This document shows positions 33,463 to 41,786 of a stretch of 64,000 nt of DNA, one piece after another (the first letter of the stretch is position 1; every line of letters begins with the position of its first letter). The stretch comes from a bacterium. Lineage in GTDB: Bacteria > Verrucomicrobiota > Verrucomicrobiia > Limisphaerales > UBA11358. The translations under genes and the position numbers were made by a program. The notes under the pieces are model-generated. The model searched no databases. It saw only the letters and a list, made by a program, of their open reading frames with translations, and was not told the DNA's origin. The stretch spans positions 62,001 through 126,000 of the forward strand of contig JAJXXW010000048.1 in NCBI GenBank assembly GCA_021780905.1, written 5' to 3'.

Positions 33463-34215
33463 TTACTGGATTTCCAGATCGGCGAACGGGTTTTGCAAAC
33501 CGCCGGACGGCGGCTGGTTGGCAACGGGGACATTTGTCTTTTCCGGCGCGGGCGGCTGGACCGGTTTTGGGGGGTGCTTTTTTTCCGGCAGGGAACCGGA
33601 TTCATGAGCATCTTCTTCTTCCGGCAGGGGCAGTTCCGCATCCGCCTGGCGCGGATTTTTGGCGCGCTTGCTGCGCGGGTGCGGGCTGATCATCAGGTTG
33701 ATGGCGCGGCCGACAAGCTTGGGCTGGAAATCGGGATGGCCGAACGGCGCGATCTCGGCGATGAACTTGTTGATGACCTCGAAGCCGATTTCGGTGTGCG
33801 CCATTTCGCGGCCGCGAAATTTCAGGGCGACCTTCACTTTCATGTCTTCGCAGAGGAAATTGATGGCGTGCTGCACCTTGATGCCGAGGTCGTGCGGGTC
33901 AATGCGCGGGCTGAGCTGCACTTCCTTGACGGTTGAGGCGTGCTGGTGCTTGCGGGATTCCTTTTCCTTCTTGGCCAGCTCGTAGCGAAATTTGCCGATC
34001 TCGATAATGCGGCAGACGGGCGGGACGGCGTTCGCCGAAATCTCCACCAGGTCCACGCCGTGCTGGCGGGCCAGGGCGAGCGCGTCGTTCAAGAGAAACA
34101 CGCCGAGCTGCTTGCCGTCGGGTCCGATGACGCGGACTTCGCGGGCGCGAATCTTGCCGTTGACGCGCATCTGCGAGGCGGGGGAGGAGTTGCGCGGGGG
34201 AAAAGGGCGGCTCAA
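33463..34215 (-). CDS. infC: translation initiation factor IF-3 with long C-terminal extension
   Basis: 250 residues from a proposed TTG at 34213-34215, chosen because AGAGGG lies four bases before it and the N-terminus (SRPFPPRNSSPASQ) has the basic leader usual before the IF-3 N-domain; an ATG at 34168-34170 is the alternative. infC often begins with a rare start codon and is autoregulated through it. Motifs: MRVNGKIRAREVRVIGPDGK, LVEISANAVPPVCRI, GKFRYELAKKEKESRK (linker helix), VKVALKFRGREMAHTEIG, PKLVGRAINLMISP. About 70 Pro/Glu-rich residues beyond the usual end (ELPLPEEEDAHESG and on) are unusual. rpmI/rplT do not follow. Confidence 0.9.
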   Translation of the reverse strand: MSRPFPPRNSSPASQMRVNGKIRAREVRVIGPDGKQLGVFLLNDALALARQHGVDLVEISANAVPPVCRIIEIGKFRYELAKKEKESRKHQHASTVKEVQLSPRIDPHDLGIKVQHAINFLCEDMKVKVALKFRGREMAHTEIGFEVINKFIAEIAPFGHPDFQPKLVGRAINLMISPHPRSKRAKNPRQADAELPLPEEEDAHESGSLPEKKHPPKPVQPPAPEKTNVPVANQPPSGGLQNPFADLEIQ

Positions 34216-34360
34216 GCTACCCTCTCGGTTTGGAGCTGATTGGTGATGTGCATCAAAACAATCGTCTGACGTATTCTTATGATGCCGATTTTTTACGCCA
34301 TGCCGGCGGCGGCCGCAAGCAAATAATGCGATTTGTCGGCGGGCCGGAGCCGGTTGCAGT

Positions 34361-34873
34361 TCAATGGTGCCGGAACAGCCGGGCTCGGTTTTGGTAAAGA
34401 TACCAAACGATAAACACATTCAGGGCGAGCACGACCGCCAGCCCGATTTTCGGATGGGCAAACAGCGCGGGATGGTTTTCGCCGGGCGGCGCGTGTTTGC
34501 GGATCAGCTCGTAAATTTCAATCGGAATGAAAAAGGCGGATTCGCCGATGGCCAGCCAGATCGCCCATTTCGCGCGCAGCCCCAGCCCCGTGCCGCCGAC
34601 CAGCAGAAAGCAGCCGTAGAGCAACGGCACCAGCGCGGCCTTTTTGACGTTGGCGGGCGTGATGGTTTCCAGGCGCTCGCCGATGGCGTTGAAAAACCGG
34701 CTTTCCGGGTCGAGATGGACCCAGCGCAAAAACCGCCCGAACAAATCCGGCAGGTCACGGCCCGCCAGCGAATAAACGCCGAACGCCACCAGCAACAGGA
34801 GCAGCCCCTTGATGATCTTGATCGCGACGATCAGATAGAGCGTCGGGGCGCGTTTGGGTTTTACTTCGGGCAT
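34361..34873 (-). CDS. DUF2127 integral membrane protein
   Basis: 170 residues from the ATG at 34871-34873. Four transmembrane helices: TLYLIVAIKIIKGLLLLLVA, ALVPLLYGCFLLVGGTGLGL, WAIWLAIGESAFFIPIEIYE, IGLAVVLALNVFIVWYLY. The pattern (KIIKGLLLL at the start, YG...GTGLGLRAKWAIWLA, FIPIEIYEL, NVFIVWYL at the end) matches DUF2127, a family with no known function. Divergent from mnmA. Confidence 0.8.
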   Translation of the reverse strand: MPEVKPKRAPTLYLIVAIKIIKGLLLLLVAFGVYSLAGRDLPDLFGRFLRWVHLDPESRFFNAIGERLETITPANVKKAALVPLLYGCFLLVGGTGLGLRAKWAIWLAIGESAFFIPIEIYELIRKHAPPGENHPALFAHPKIGLAVVLALNVFIVWYLYQNRARLFRHH

Positions 34874-35062
34874 GGTTTGTGTTTCCGATCGGTGGCGGCG
34901 AAAAATATTTTTGCTACGAACAGTGAGCATAACCTTTTCCACCGAAATTTGAATCATAAAATCATGGGCGCCGCAGGGAAATTTCCGGCCTGGCGCCCAA
35001 ACCCTCGGCCATGCGCGGCGATTCCCCCAAAGCAATCCATTTTACACGCCGCCCGCGCGTGG

Positions 35063-35068
35063 TATGAT
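35063..35068 (+). promoter_or_regulatory. possible -10 element of mnmA
   Basis: TATGAT ends only 8 bases before the GTG start of mnmA, with no clear -35 hexamer. If real, the transcript would be leaderless or nearly so. Confidence 0.35.
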
Positions 35069-35076
35069 GTCCGTCT

Positions 35077-36162
35077 GTGAATGCACCCAAGCGTCAGCGC
35101 GTCGTCTGCGGCATGAGCGGTGGAGTGGACTCCTCCGCCACGGCGGCGCTGTTGCTGGAGCAAGGCTACGACGTCGTCGGCATCACCCTGAAACTCTGGC
35201 CGCAGGATTGCGTGAACCGCGCCGAGGACAAATGCTGCGGCCCGCAGGCCGTCACCGACGCCCGCGCCGTCTGCCACCAGCTCGACATCCCGTATTACCT
35301 CATTGACGAGTCGGCGGAATTCCAGAAGCACGTCATCCAGTATTTCGCCGACGAATACAAGGCCGGCCGCACGCCGAATCCCTGCGTGATGTGCAATCAG
35401 AATTTGAAGTTCGGCCGGCTCATTGACCGCGCGGATCAACTCGGCGCGGATTACATCGCCACCGGACATTTCGCGCGTGTCGAACAGGTCCCTAGCGCGG
35501 GCCGCTACCTGCTCAAGCGCGGACGCGATTTGCGGAAGGACCAGAGTTATTTTCTGTTTTCGCTCCGGCAGGATCAACTGGCCCGCGCGCTTTTTCCGCT
35601 CGGCGAAAAGACCAAGAGCGACACGCGCGCAGTCGCCCGGCACTGCCAGCTCAAAACCGCCGACAAGGAGGAGAGCATGGAAATCTGCTTCGTCCCCGAC
35701 AACAATTACGGCGGCTTCCTCCAATCCGCGAACCTCGTGCACAAGCATCGCGGCGACATCGTGGATTTGCACGGCCACGTCCTCGGCCAGCATGACGGCA
35801 TTGCGTTTTACACCATCGGCCAGCGCAAAGGCCTGGGCATCACGACGAGCAAGCCGGTGTATGTCGTGGAGTTGGATGCGGCAAACAACCGCGTGGTGGT
35901 CGGCGATGACTCGGCACTGGACCGCGATGAATTCACCGCGACCAATTGTAACTGGCATCCGTTTGATCATCTGACCGCGCCCATCGCAGTGACGGCGAAA
36001 ATCCGTTACAACCATCCCGGCACGCCGGCGACGGTGACGCCGGCCGGCAACGGTTCGGTGAAGGTAAAATTGCATTCCCCCCAGCGCGCCATCACGCCGG
36101 GCCAAGCGGCGGTTTTTTATCAGGACGATCTCGTGGTCGGCGGCGGCTGGATTGCCCGTTAA
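35077..36162 (+). CDS. mnmA: tRNA-specific 2-thiouridylase
   Basis: 361 residues from a GTG at 35077. Thiolates U34 of tRNA Lys, Glu and Gln. ATP-pyrophosphatase loop GMSGGVDSSATAALL near the N-terminus; first catalytic Cys in TPNPCVMCNQNLKFG; KDQSYFLFSLRQDQL; second catalytic Cys in KEESMEICFVPDNNYG; C-terminal beta domain with FYTIGQRKGLGI and TPGQAAVFYQDDLVVGGGWI. Length and motifs are complete. No Shine-Dalgarno site is evident, and a TATGAT hexamer lies just upstream. Convergent with the arginyltransferase-like gene. Confidence 0.95.
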   Translation: MNAPKRQRVVCGMSGGVDSSATAALLLEQGYDVVGITLKLWPQDCVNRAEDKCCGPQAVTDARAVCHQLDIPYYLIDESAEFQKHVIQYFADEYKAGRTPNPCVMCNQNLKFGRLIDRADQLGADYIATGHFARVEQVPSAGRYLLKRGRDLRKDQSYFLFSLRQDQLARALFPLGEKTKSDTRAVARHCQLKTADKEESMEICFVPDNNYGGFLQSANLVHKHRGDIVDLHGHVLGQHDGIAFYTIGQRKGLGITTSKPVYVVELDAANNRVVVGDDSALDRDEFTATNCNWHPFDHLTAPIAVTAKIRYNHPGTPATVTPAGNGSVKVKLHSPQRAITPGQAAVFYQDDLVVGGGWIAR

Positions 36163-36176
36163 GCGGGCCGGCACCC

Positions 36177-36980
36177 TTATTTCACCTTCACGCGAAAGGC
36201 GCTCGCCTCGGTGATTTTTCCCAGATCGGCCTGGTAAAACTTCGCGCGGTATTCTTCCGTTTCCAAAAGATGCTGCGGCAAATCCTTCTTATCGCGGCGG
36301 ATGATGAACTTGAGTTCATCCAAATCGCCCGACCAGCGGAAGCCGTTGAAAAATTCCGCGCCCGCGAACTGCGTCTTGTAGAGTGCCGTCTGCGAGTAGC
36401 AGGTGCCGAGGTAAAGCTGCCGCACGCCGCGCTCGGCGAACAGCGCCACCGCCGACGTCATCATGAACATGCCGAGGTTGCGCGCGTAATAATTTAGGTC
36501 ATAAAACGCGTAATAGTAAAACGCCAGCGCCCGGCCCTCGAGGTAGAGCGTGGCGACGCCGATTTCCCGGCCGGTTTCCGGGTCGGTAAAAACGAGCAGG
36601 TGGGAAATGATCGGCGCGGCAAATAGCGCATCCAGCCGCTCGCAGCTCATCACGTCCTTGCCGAACTTGATGTCGGCGTAGGTCTTGAAAAACGTCCGCC
36701 GCTCCGGCGTGTAATCAAATTTTTCCCTCGGCACCAGCTCCACGCCAATGCCCTTGCCTTTGCGCAAAATCCGGCGGTTCTCGGACGACGGCGAAAACTT
36801 CGCCAGACGCACGCGCACCTGGCGGCACAAATAAAACCGATCCAGGTAACGTGACGACGGCAGGAAGCCGGCGTCAAAAACATCCGCCGGCGTTTCGCCC
36901 GCCTCCGGCATGGCCCAGACGGCATACGGAAACTGGTAGTTTTCGTAGTCGGCATTTTGTTCGGAGAACAGGAGTTTCAC
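36177..36980 (-). CDS. arginyl/leucyl-tRNA-protein transferase-like (GNAT-fold) protein
   Basis: 267 residues if it starts at the GTG at 36978-36980; the frame is open to a TTG at 37016, but neither start has a good ribosome binding site. GFLPSSRYLDRFYLCRQVRV and RLAKFSPSSENRRILRKGKG resemble the core of bacterial Bpt/ATE enzymes, which attach Leu or Arg to N-degron proteins. YYYAFYDLNYYARNLGMFMM and YLGTCYSQTALYKTQFAGAE fit the GNAT C-terminal half, as does LDELKFIIRRDKK. The N-terminal Cys cluster typical of ATE/Bpt is not apparent, so specificity may differ. Cytoplasmic; convergent with mnmA. Confidence 0.6.
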   Translation of the reverse strand: MKLLFSEQNADYENYQFPYAVWAMPEAGETPADVFDAGFLPSSRYLDRFYLCRQVRVRLAKFSPSSENRRILRKGKGIGVELVPREKFDYTPERRTFFKTYADIKFGKDVMSCERLDALFAAPIISHLLVFTDPETGREIGVATLYLEGRALAFYYYAFYDLNYYARNLGMFMMTSAVALFAERGVRQLYLGTCYSQTALYKTQFAGAEFFNGFRWSGDLDELKFIIRRDKKDLPQHLLETEEYRAKFYQADLGKITEASAFRVKVK

Positions 36981-37194
36981 GGTTTGTTTCGGTTGACGGC
37001 AGGCATCGTCGGCCAATTGGATACAGAACGCCAGAAATAATTGCCCCGGACGAACTGCGCACCCGCGTGAGGGGCGGAATTGTTGCGGCCGGCGGGTGAG
37101 GATTTCACTCCTCCGAAGAGTTCGTTTGAACTATTTGGAACTACAAATAGGCCGCGCCGGCGGCGTTCGAATTCGCGCAATCTCCGGTTTCAAT

Positions 37195-38577
37195 TCACGC
37201 GCCAATCTGCTTCTGAATCAAGCCGCAGATTTTCTCCGACCAAGTTTTCAAAACCTTTTCGTCGTGGCCTTCCACGAGCAGCCGCGCCTTCGGCTCGGTG
37301 CCGGAGTAGCGCAACAGCAGCCGTCCGCCCTGCGCGGCCAGTTCTTTTTCCGCCGCCGCCACCAGTTGGTTCACGCCGTCGAGCTGGTCGAATGGCGTTT
37401 TCTCGCGCACCTTTACGTTGGTCACGAGCTGCGGAAAGCGCGTCCAGCATTTCGCGAGCTGCGAGAGCGGCCGGCCTTTGGCCTTCAGGATGCACAGGAT
37501 TTGCAGCGCGGCCACCAGCCCGTCGCCGGTCGTGCCGTGATCTCGGAAAATCAGGTGCCCGCTCTGCTCGCCGCCGAAGTTGAAGCCGCCACGCAGCATT
37601 TCATCAATCACGTTTTTGTCGCCGACGGCGGTGCGGAGCATGTGACCGCCGGCCCGGGTGATGGCCGCCTCCAAACCGGCGTTGCTCATCACCGTGCTCA
37701 CCAGGGTGTTTTGGGCCAAGGTTTTTTCCGCCAGCATCTCCAGCGCGGCGATGGCCATGATGTCGTCGCCGTCAATCAGCGCGCCGGTTTCGTCGCAGAG
37801 CAGGACGCGGTCGGCGTCGCCGTCGTGCGCGATGCCCAAGTGGGCGCGGTGCTCCACAACTTTCTGGCACAGGGCCTCCGGGTGCATGGAGCCGCAGCCG
37901 GCATTGATGTTTTTGCCGTCGGGCGCGCTGCCGTAGACGATGACTTCCGCGCCGAGTTCGCGCAGGACGCAGGGCGTGGCTTTGTAGGCCGCACCGTGGC
38001 CGCAATCCACGACCACGCGCAGACCTTCGAGCGTCTGGCCTTTCGGGAACGAGGATTTGGCAAACTCAATGTAGCGCCCCAGCGCGTCGTCCACGCGGAC
38101 CGCGCGGCCGATCTGCTCGGAACTCGGCCGGACTTTTTCAATCGCGCCGGAGAAGACCAGGTTTTCGATTTCACCCTCGATTTTGTCATCCAGCTTGTAG
38201 CCGTCCGCGCGGAAAAACTTGATGCCGTTGTCGGCATAGGGATTGTGCGAGGCGGTGATGACGATGCCGGCATCCGCGCGCAGACTGCGCGTGACGTAGG
38301 CCACGCCGGGCGTCGGCAGCGGCCCGATGAACAGCACGTCCACGCCCATTGAGAGGATGCCGGAGGAGATGGCGTTCTCCAGCATATAGCCGGAAAGCCG
38401 CGTGTCCTTGCCGATGACAATTTTATGTTTGCCCCGACTGCGCGACTGCGCCTCAAGGTTTTTGAAAACGTGCGCCGCGGCGCGACCGAGCTTGAGCGCG
38501 GTTTCCGCCGTGACGGGTTCGACGTTCGCCGTGCCGCGCACGCCGTCGGTGCCGAAGATTTTTTTGGGGGGACTCAT
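37195..38577 (-). CDS. glmM: phosphoglucosamine mutase
   Basis: 460 residues from the ATG at 38575-38577. Interconverts glucosamine-6-P and glucosamine-1-P for UDP-GlcNAc and thus wall and LPS synthesis. KKIFGTDGVRGTAN at the N-terminus; phosphoserine loop TASHNPYADNGIKFF; metal loop HDGDADRVLLCDETG; sugar loop GGEQSGHLIFRDHGTTG; phosphate loop RYSGTEPKARLLVEG. Last gene of folP-cdaA-cdaR-glmM. In Firmicutes GlmM binds and inhibits CdaA, and the gene order here is the same, so a similar control is plausible. Confidence 0.95.
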   Translation of the reverse strand: MSPPKKIFGTDGVRGTANVEPVTAETALKLGRAAAHVFKNLEAQSRSRGKHKIVIGKDTRLSGYMLENAISSGILSMGVDVLFIGPLPTPGVAYVTRSLRADAGIVITASHNPYADNGIKFFRADGYKLDDKIEGEIENLVFSGAIEKVRPSSEQIGRAVRVDDALGRYIEFAKSSFPKGQTLEGLRVVVDCGHGAAYKATPCVLRELGAEVIVYGSAPDGKNINAGCGSMHPEALCQKVVEHRAHLGIAHDGDADRVLLCDETGALIDGDDIMAIAALEMLAEKTLAQNTLVSTVMSNAGLEAAITRAGGHMLRTAVGDKNVIDEMLRGGFNFGGEQSGHLIFRDHGTTGDGLVAALQILCILKAKGRPLSQLAKCWTRFPQLVTNVKVREKTPFDQLDGVNQLVAAAEKELAAQGGRLLLRYSGTEPKARLLVEGHDEKVLKTWSEKICGLIQKQIGA

Positions 38578-38590
38578 GGTAAAAATTTGC

Positions 38591-39016
38591 TCAACGCCCG
38601 GGCGGCACAATGATGCCGACGTTGGCCGGTTCGACGCTCACCACCGTCACGCCGGACGGCACGGAGACATTCACGCTGCGTTTTAGATCGGTGGCGGAAT
38701 CAATGCCGGTCAAATCCACCGTGACGCGAATCTGGTTGGCCGACAGCGTGGCGATGGCCTCACGCGAGCCGGTGACGGTGACTTTGACGGATTCCGGCGT
38801 GACGCGGTAAAGGTGCACGTCCGCCGCGGCGGCGACGATGAGCACGGGCAAATTGCCATAAGTCACGGGGCTGCCGCCGGCGCTTTCGATGGGGGTGGCG
38901 GATTCCAGCAGGATTTTGTGGACGGTCAGCCAGATGGCGATGGCGAGCACCAGCGAAAAAAGTTTCCAGCCGAAATCATCGACGAGCCAGATGCGAAAGG
39001 CGGTGAGGAATTTCAT
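38591..39016 (-). CDS. cdaR: YbbR-domain protein, CdaA regulator (CdaR-like)
   Basis: 141 residues from the ATG at 39014-39016, overlapping the cdaA stop by four bases. One N-terminal transmembrane helix (WKLFSLVLAIAIWLTVHKIL) then a single YbbR-like beta domain outside the membrane (VHLYRVTPESVKVTVTGSRE, IRVTVDLTGIDSATDLKRSV, VVSVEPANVGIIVPP). Firmicute CdaR has four YbbR domains; this is a short form. It should bind and modulate CdaA at the membrane. Confidence 0.85.
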   Translation of the reverse strand: MKFLTAFRIWLVDDFGWKLFSLVLAIAIWLTVHKILLESATPIESAGGSPVTYGNLPVLIVAAAADVHLYRVTPESVKVTVTGSREAIATLSANQIRVTVDLTGIDSATDLKRSVNVSVPSGVTVVSVEPANVGIIVPPGR

Positions 39017-39882
39017 TTGCCGATGGGTTTGGCGGGCGGGCGCGGCTCGCGTTTGGTGATGACCGCCGGGCCGGCCGGCTTGTGATGGTCGGTGAAACGC
39101 GCCCGCAGCCATTTGACGATGTGGTTGGTGCGCGCCGGCCGCAGGAGGACGGAGACGAGGAACGCGCGCAGTTCCTCCAGCGTCACGCCGCGCACGAGCT
39201 GGCCCTTGTAGGCGTGCGAAATCATGCCGCTCTCCTCGGACACCACGATGATGACGGCGTCGGTTTCCTCGCTCAAGCCGATGGCCGCGCGATGGCGCGT
39301 GCCGAGCGACTTGTTCAGGTCGGAACGCTGCGTCAGCGGAAAAATGCAGGCGGCGTAGGCGATGCGGTCGCCCTTGATGATGACGCCGCCGTCATGGATG
39401 GCGTTGTTCGGAAAAAAAATCGCCTCCAGCATTTCCGGCGTCGCCTCGCAGTCCACCTTGATGCCCGCCTCGACGGCTTCCTGCAACTGGATGGACTGTT
39501 CGATGGCGATGAGCGCGCCGATTTTCACCTCGGCGAGCCGCTCGGCCGTCTGGATGATGACCTCGATGCTTTCGCGCTGCTCGCTGGTGCTGGCGAACAG
39601 CGGCAGGTTGCCCAGTTCGCCGAGGATGCGGCGCAGTTCCGGCTGGAAAATCACCAGCGCCCCCAGCGCGATGAACACGGACGCGCTGCCGAGGATCCAG
39701 CGCAGCACCTTCAAATCCAGAATCGTCGTCACCGCCGTCAGCGCCAGCAGCACGACCACGAAGCCGATGACCACCGGCCAGCCGCGCGTGCCGCGCACGA
39801 AGCGGAAGGCATAATAGATCAGCACCGCGAGGATTAAAATCTCCACGGCGGGCCGCCAGCCATTTTGCAAATCAGGCCACAT
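39013..39882 (-). CDS. cdaA: diadenylate cyclase CdaA
   Basis: 289 residues. Makes cyclic di-AMP from two ATP. Three N-terminal transmembrane helices (EILILAVLIYYAFRFV, PVVIGFVVVLLALTAVTTIL, VFIALGALVIFQPELRR) are followed by the DAC domain: NNAIHDGGVIIKGDRIAYAA, with DGG in place of the usual DGA, and KSLGTRHRAAIGLSEETDAV with the RHR motif intact, then VVSEESGMISHAYKGQLVR. About 50 residues extend past the DAC domain (LLRPARTNHIVKWLRARFTD and a basic tail). Overlaps folP by 11 bases at its start and cdaR by 4 at its end. Confidence 0.95.
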   Translation of the reverse strand: MWPDLQNGWRPAVEILILAVLIYYAFRFVRGTRGWPVVIGFVVVLLALTAVTTILDLKVLRWILGSASVFIALGALVIFQPELRRILGELGNLPLFASTSEQRESIEVIIQTAERLAEVKIGALIAIEQSIQLQEAVEAGIKVDCEATPEMLEAIFFPNNAIHDGGVIIKGDRIAYAACIFPLTQRSDLNKSLGTRHRAAIGLSEETDAVIIVVSEESGMISHAYKGQLVRGVTLEELRAFLVSVLLRPARTNHIVKWLRARFTDHHKPAGPAVITKREPRPPAKPIGK

Positions 39883-40744
39883 TTTTCTTCCGGGAACAAA
39901 TTGCTTCCGCCATGCGCACCGCCTGCACCGTTTCCGCCACGTCGTGCGTGCGGATCAGGTTCACGCCCGCCGCCACCGCCAGCGCCGTGCAGGCGAGCGA
40001 CGCCGGCAGGCGGCCCGCCACGTCCGCGCCCAGCAGTTGCCCGATGAACGACTTGCGCGAGACGCCGACGAGCAGCGGCCGCCGCCAGCGGGCAAAGGAC
40101 GGAAGGCCGGCGAGCAGCGCCAGATTATGTGCCAGATTTTTGCCGAAGCCAATGCCAACATCCAGCACCACCTGTTCCATCGGCACGCCGGCATCGTTCA
40201 GCAGCCGGCCCAGCTGCTCGGAAAAAAAACCGCTCACGTCGCGCACCACGTCGCGATACACCGGATGTTCCTGCATGGTCGCCGGCGGGCCCTGGGCGTG
40301 CATCAGAATGTAACCGGCTTTTTTTTCGGCCACGATTTTCCACATGGCAAAATCCCCGGTGCGCAGGGCCGCGCCGGTGTCGTTGACGATGCTGGCGCCG
40401 GCGTCCAGCGCGGCGCGGGCGACGGCGGGCTTGGCCGTGTCAATCGAGACCGGCACCCGGATGCGCCCGGAAAGTTTTTCGAGAACGGGAATGACGCGGC
40501 GCAGCTCCTCCGCCTCGCTGACCGGCGCGGCGCCGGGCCGTGTGGATTCGCCGCCCAAATCAACGATGTCCGCGCCTTGCGCCACCAGTTCCAGCGCCCG
40601 GTCCGCCGCCGCCGCCGGCTCCAGAAATCTGCCGCCGTCGGAAAACGAATCCGGCGTCACGTTCACGACGCCCAGGACGAGCGCCGGACGCGGAAAAACG
40701 AATTCATACTGCCGGGCGGTGAAAAGCATGACCGCGCCCATCAT
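39872..40744 (-). CDS. folP: dihydropteroate synthase
   Basis: 290 residues from the ATG at 40742-40744 (further ATGs at 40741 and 40729 are possible). Condenses pABA with the pterin pyrophosphate in folate synthesis. LGVVNVTPDSFSDGG, ADIVDLGGESTRPGAAP, VPVSIDTAKPAVARAAL, ASIVNDTGAAL, VVLDVGIGFGKNLAHN, LLVGVSRKSFIGQLLG and LIRTHDVAETVQAVRM are all present. First gene of folP-cdaA-cdaR-glmM; the folP and glmM pairing around the c-di-AMP genes is a recurrent bacterial order. Confidence 0.95.
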   Translation of the reverse strand: MMGAVMLFTARQYEFVFPRPALVLGVVNVTPDSFSDGGRFLEPAAAADRALELVAQGADIVDLGGESTRPGAAPVSEAEELRRVIPVLEKLSGRIRVPVSIDTAKPAVARAALDAGASIVNDTGAALRTGDFAMWKIVAEKKAGYILMHAQGPPATMQEHPVYRDVVRDVSGFFSEQLGRLLNDAGVPMEQVVLDVGIGFGKNLAHNLALLAGLPSFARWRRPLLVGVSRKSFIGQLLGADVAGRLPASLACTALAVAAGVNLIRTHDVAETVQAVRMAEAICSRKKNVA

Positions 40745-40768
40745 TGCCGAGTGGCGACAGGGCCGCAA

Positions 40769-41028
40769 CCCTAACCCGGATATTTCATAGTGGTATTTGA
40801 TTTTGGGAAAAGGCGGTGCGGAGGCATTTCAGCATACACAGGCTTCTTTTGGAGAAGACGGTCAAATAAAAATTGGGGGCAGGCTGAATGATAAAATGGT
40901 GTGCCCGCTTGCCACTGCTGCAAGATGGCGAGCTTCTGCTCGGTGGAAACACGGCTGCGTCGGCCGCGTTTAACAGGTGGGTTTTGGTTCATTTGCATAA
41001 GGTTATTCAGGCCTTTCAAACTGTCCAA
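40769..41028 (-). pseudogene. transposase fragment joined to an IS end
   Basis: On minus, the N-terminal 45 residues (NQNPPVKRGRRSRVSTEQKL, then AILQQWQAGT) look like the helix-turn-helix start of an OrfA-type transposase. The frame then loses family character and runs into a 25-base sequence (40769-40793) that reappears at 47437-47461 with two changes and resembles the terminus of an IS1380-type element. It is a chimera of two IS scraps 24 bp upstream of the folP start. From 41029 to 41140 I see nothing. Confidence 0.5.
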
Positions 41029-41140
41029 ATCTCAACTGGGGCAGACCATTACCGGGCGGTGATGCAGTAACGTATTTTCTCCGCGCCTTTGTGCCTAAGC
41101 GTTGAAAAATTTTATTGCGTGAGACGGAAAATTATTTTCC

Positions 41141-41213
41141 TCACGGCACAGGCAGTTCATCAAAGATTTTCTGGATGACCGTTTCGCTGGTTTTTTCCCC
41201 GGCCTCGGCTTCG
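41141..41213. repeat. partial duplicate of the moxR 3' end (copy A)
   Basis: 73 bases that match 41787-41859 at 69 positions. Read on minus, it would encode the MoxR tail SETVIQKIFDELPVP with a stop. It flanks the toxin-antitoxin pair on the side away from moxR. Confidence 0.9.
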
Positions 41214-41219
41214 CGCTTG
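41205..41219. other. 15-base junction string shared with the second toxin-antitoxin cassette
   Basis: TCGGCTTCGCGCTTG here is identical to 49145-49159. The first 9 bases also belong to the moxR copy; the last 6 do not. The antitoxin ATG follows 32 bases later. Confidence 0.6.
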
Positions 41220-41251
41220 TCAAAATTCAGGTCGTGAGCGAGACTTGCCCC

Positions 41252-41485
41252 ATGCCGATAACGCTTGATCAAATTGTCGAAGAAACCCGCGAGATGCCAG
41301 GTGAAGTCGTGGCGGAATTAATTGACCGCATCATGGTCGCGCGGCACGGCGGCATGGAGCCATCCGTGGCGGAATCGTGGAAAACCGAAACTGACCGTCG
41401 TATTGCGGAAATCGAATCAAGGAAAGTCAAGGGTGTTCCGCTGGAAGAATCGCTGGCGCGCGCGCGCAAAATCGCCGGACTGTGA
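41252..41485 (+). CDS. antitoxin, addiction-module component (TIGR02574-like)
   Basis: 77 residues from the ATG at 41252; a GTG at 41234 is in frame. ITLDQIVEETREMPGEVVAE then LIDRIM and AESWKTETDRRIAEIESRKV with KGVPLEESLARARK is the layout of the small helical addiction-module proteins paired with ParE/RelE toxins. Should neutralise the toxin of 41482-41775 and may repress the operon. The start of the toxin gene overlaps its stop (GTGA). Confidence 0.75.
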   Translation: MPITLDQIVEETREMPGEVVAELIDRIMVARHGGMEPSVAESWKTETDRRIAEIESRKVKGVPLEESLARARKIAGL

Positions 41486-41775
41486 AGCATTTGCTTCATC
41501 CCGAAGCGGACGAGGAATTTGCCGGAGCGGTTGGCTATTATTCCGCGATTTCTCCCGAACTTGGCGTGCGTTTTTACCGCGAGATGGAGCGGTTGTTTCT
41601 CGAAGTTTGCGCCGACCCGGAACGCTTCCGTAAATTTGATCCGCCCGCGCGCCGGCATTTGAGCCGCGATTTTCCTTACGCGATAATCTTCATGGAAAAG
41701 CCAGGACACGTCTGGATTGTTGCCGTGATGCACATGAAACGGCGTCCCGGTTATTGGCGCGGTCGGCTGGCCTGA
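41482..41775 (+). CDS. RelE/ParE-family toxin
   Basis: 97 residues from a GTG. HPEADEEFAGAVGYYSAISP, ELGVRFYREMERLFLEVCAD, PERFRKFDPPARRHLSRDFP and YAIIFMEKPGHVWIVAVMHM are the usual ParE/RelE helix-hairpin and sheet, ending in KRRPGYWRGRL. Whether the target is gyrase (ParE) or the ribosome (RelE) cannot be told from sequence. Only 11 bp separate it from the moxR stop on the other strand. Confidence 0.8.
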   Translation: MKHLLHPEADEEFAGAVGYYSAISPELGVRFYREMERLFLEVCADPERFRKFDPPARRHLSRDFPYAIIFMEKPGHVWIVAVMHMKRRPGYWRGRLA

Positions 41776-41786
41776 TTTCGCCAATT

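Noticed and set aside
31887-33641. Minus-strand frame of 584 codons
   Set aside because: Antisense to DUF2851, which has clear family motifs on plus.
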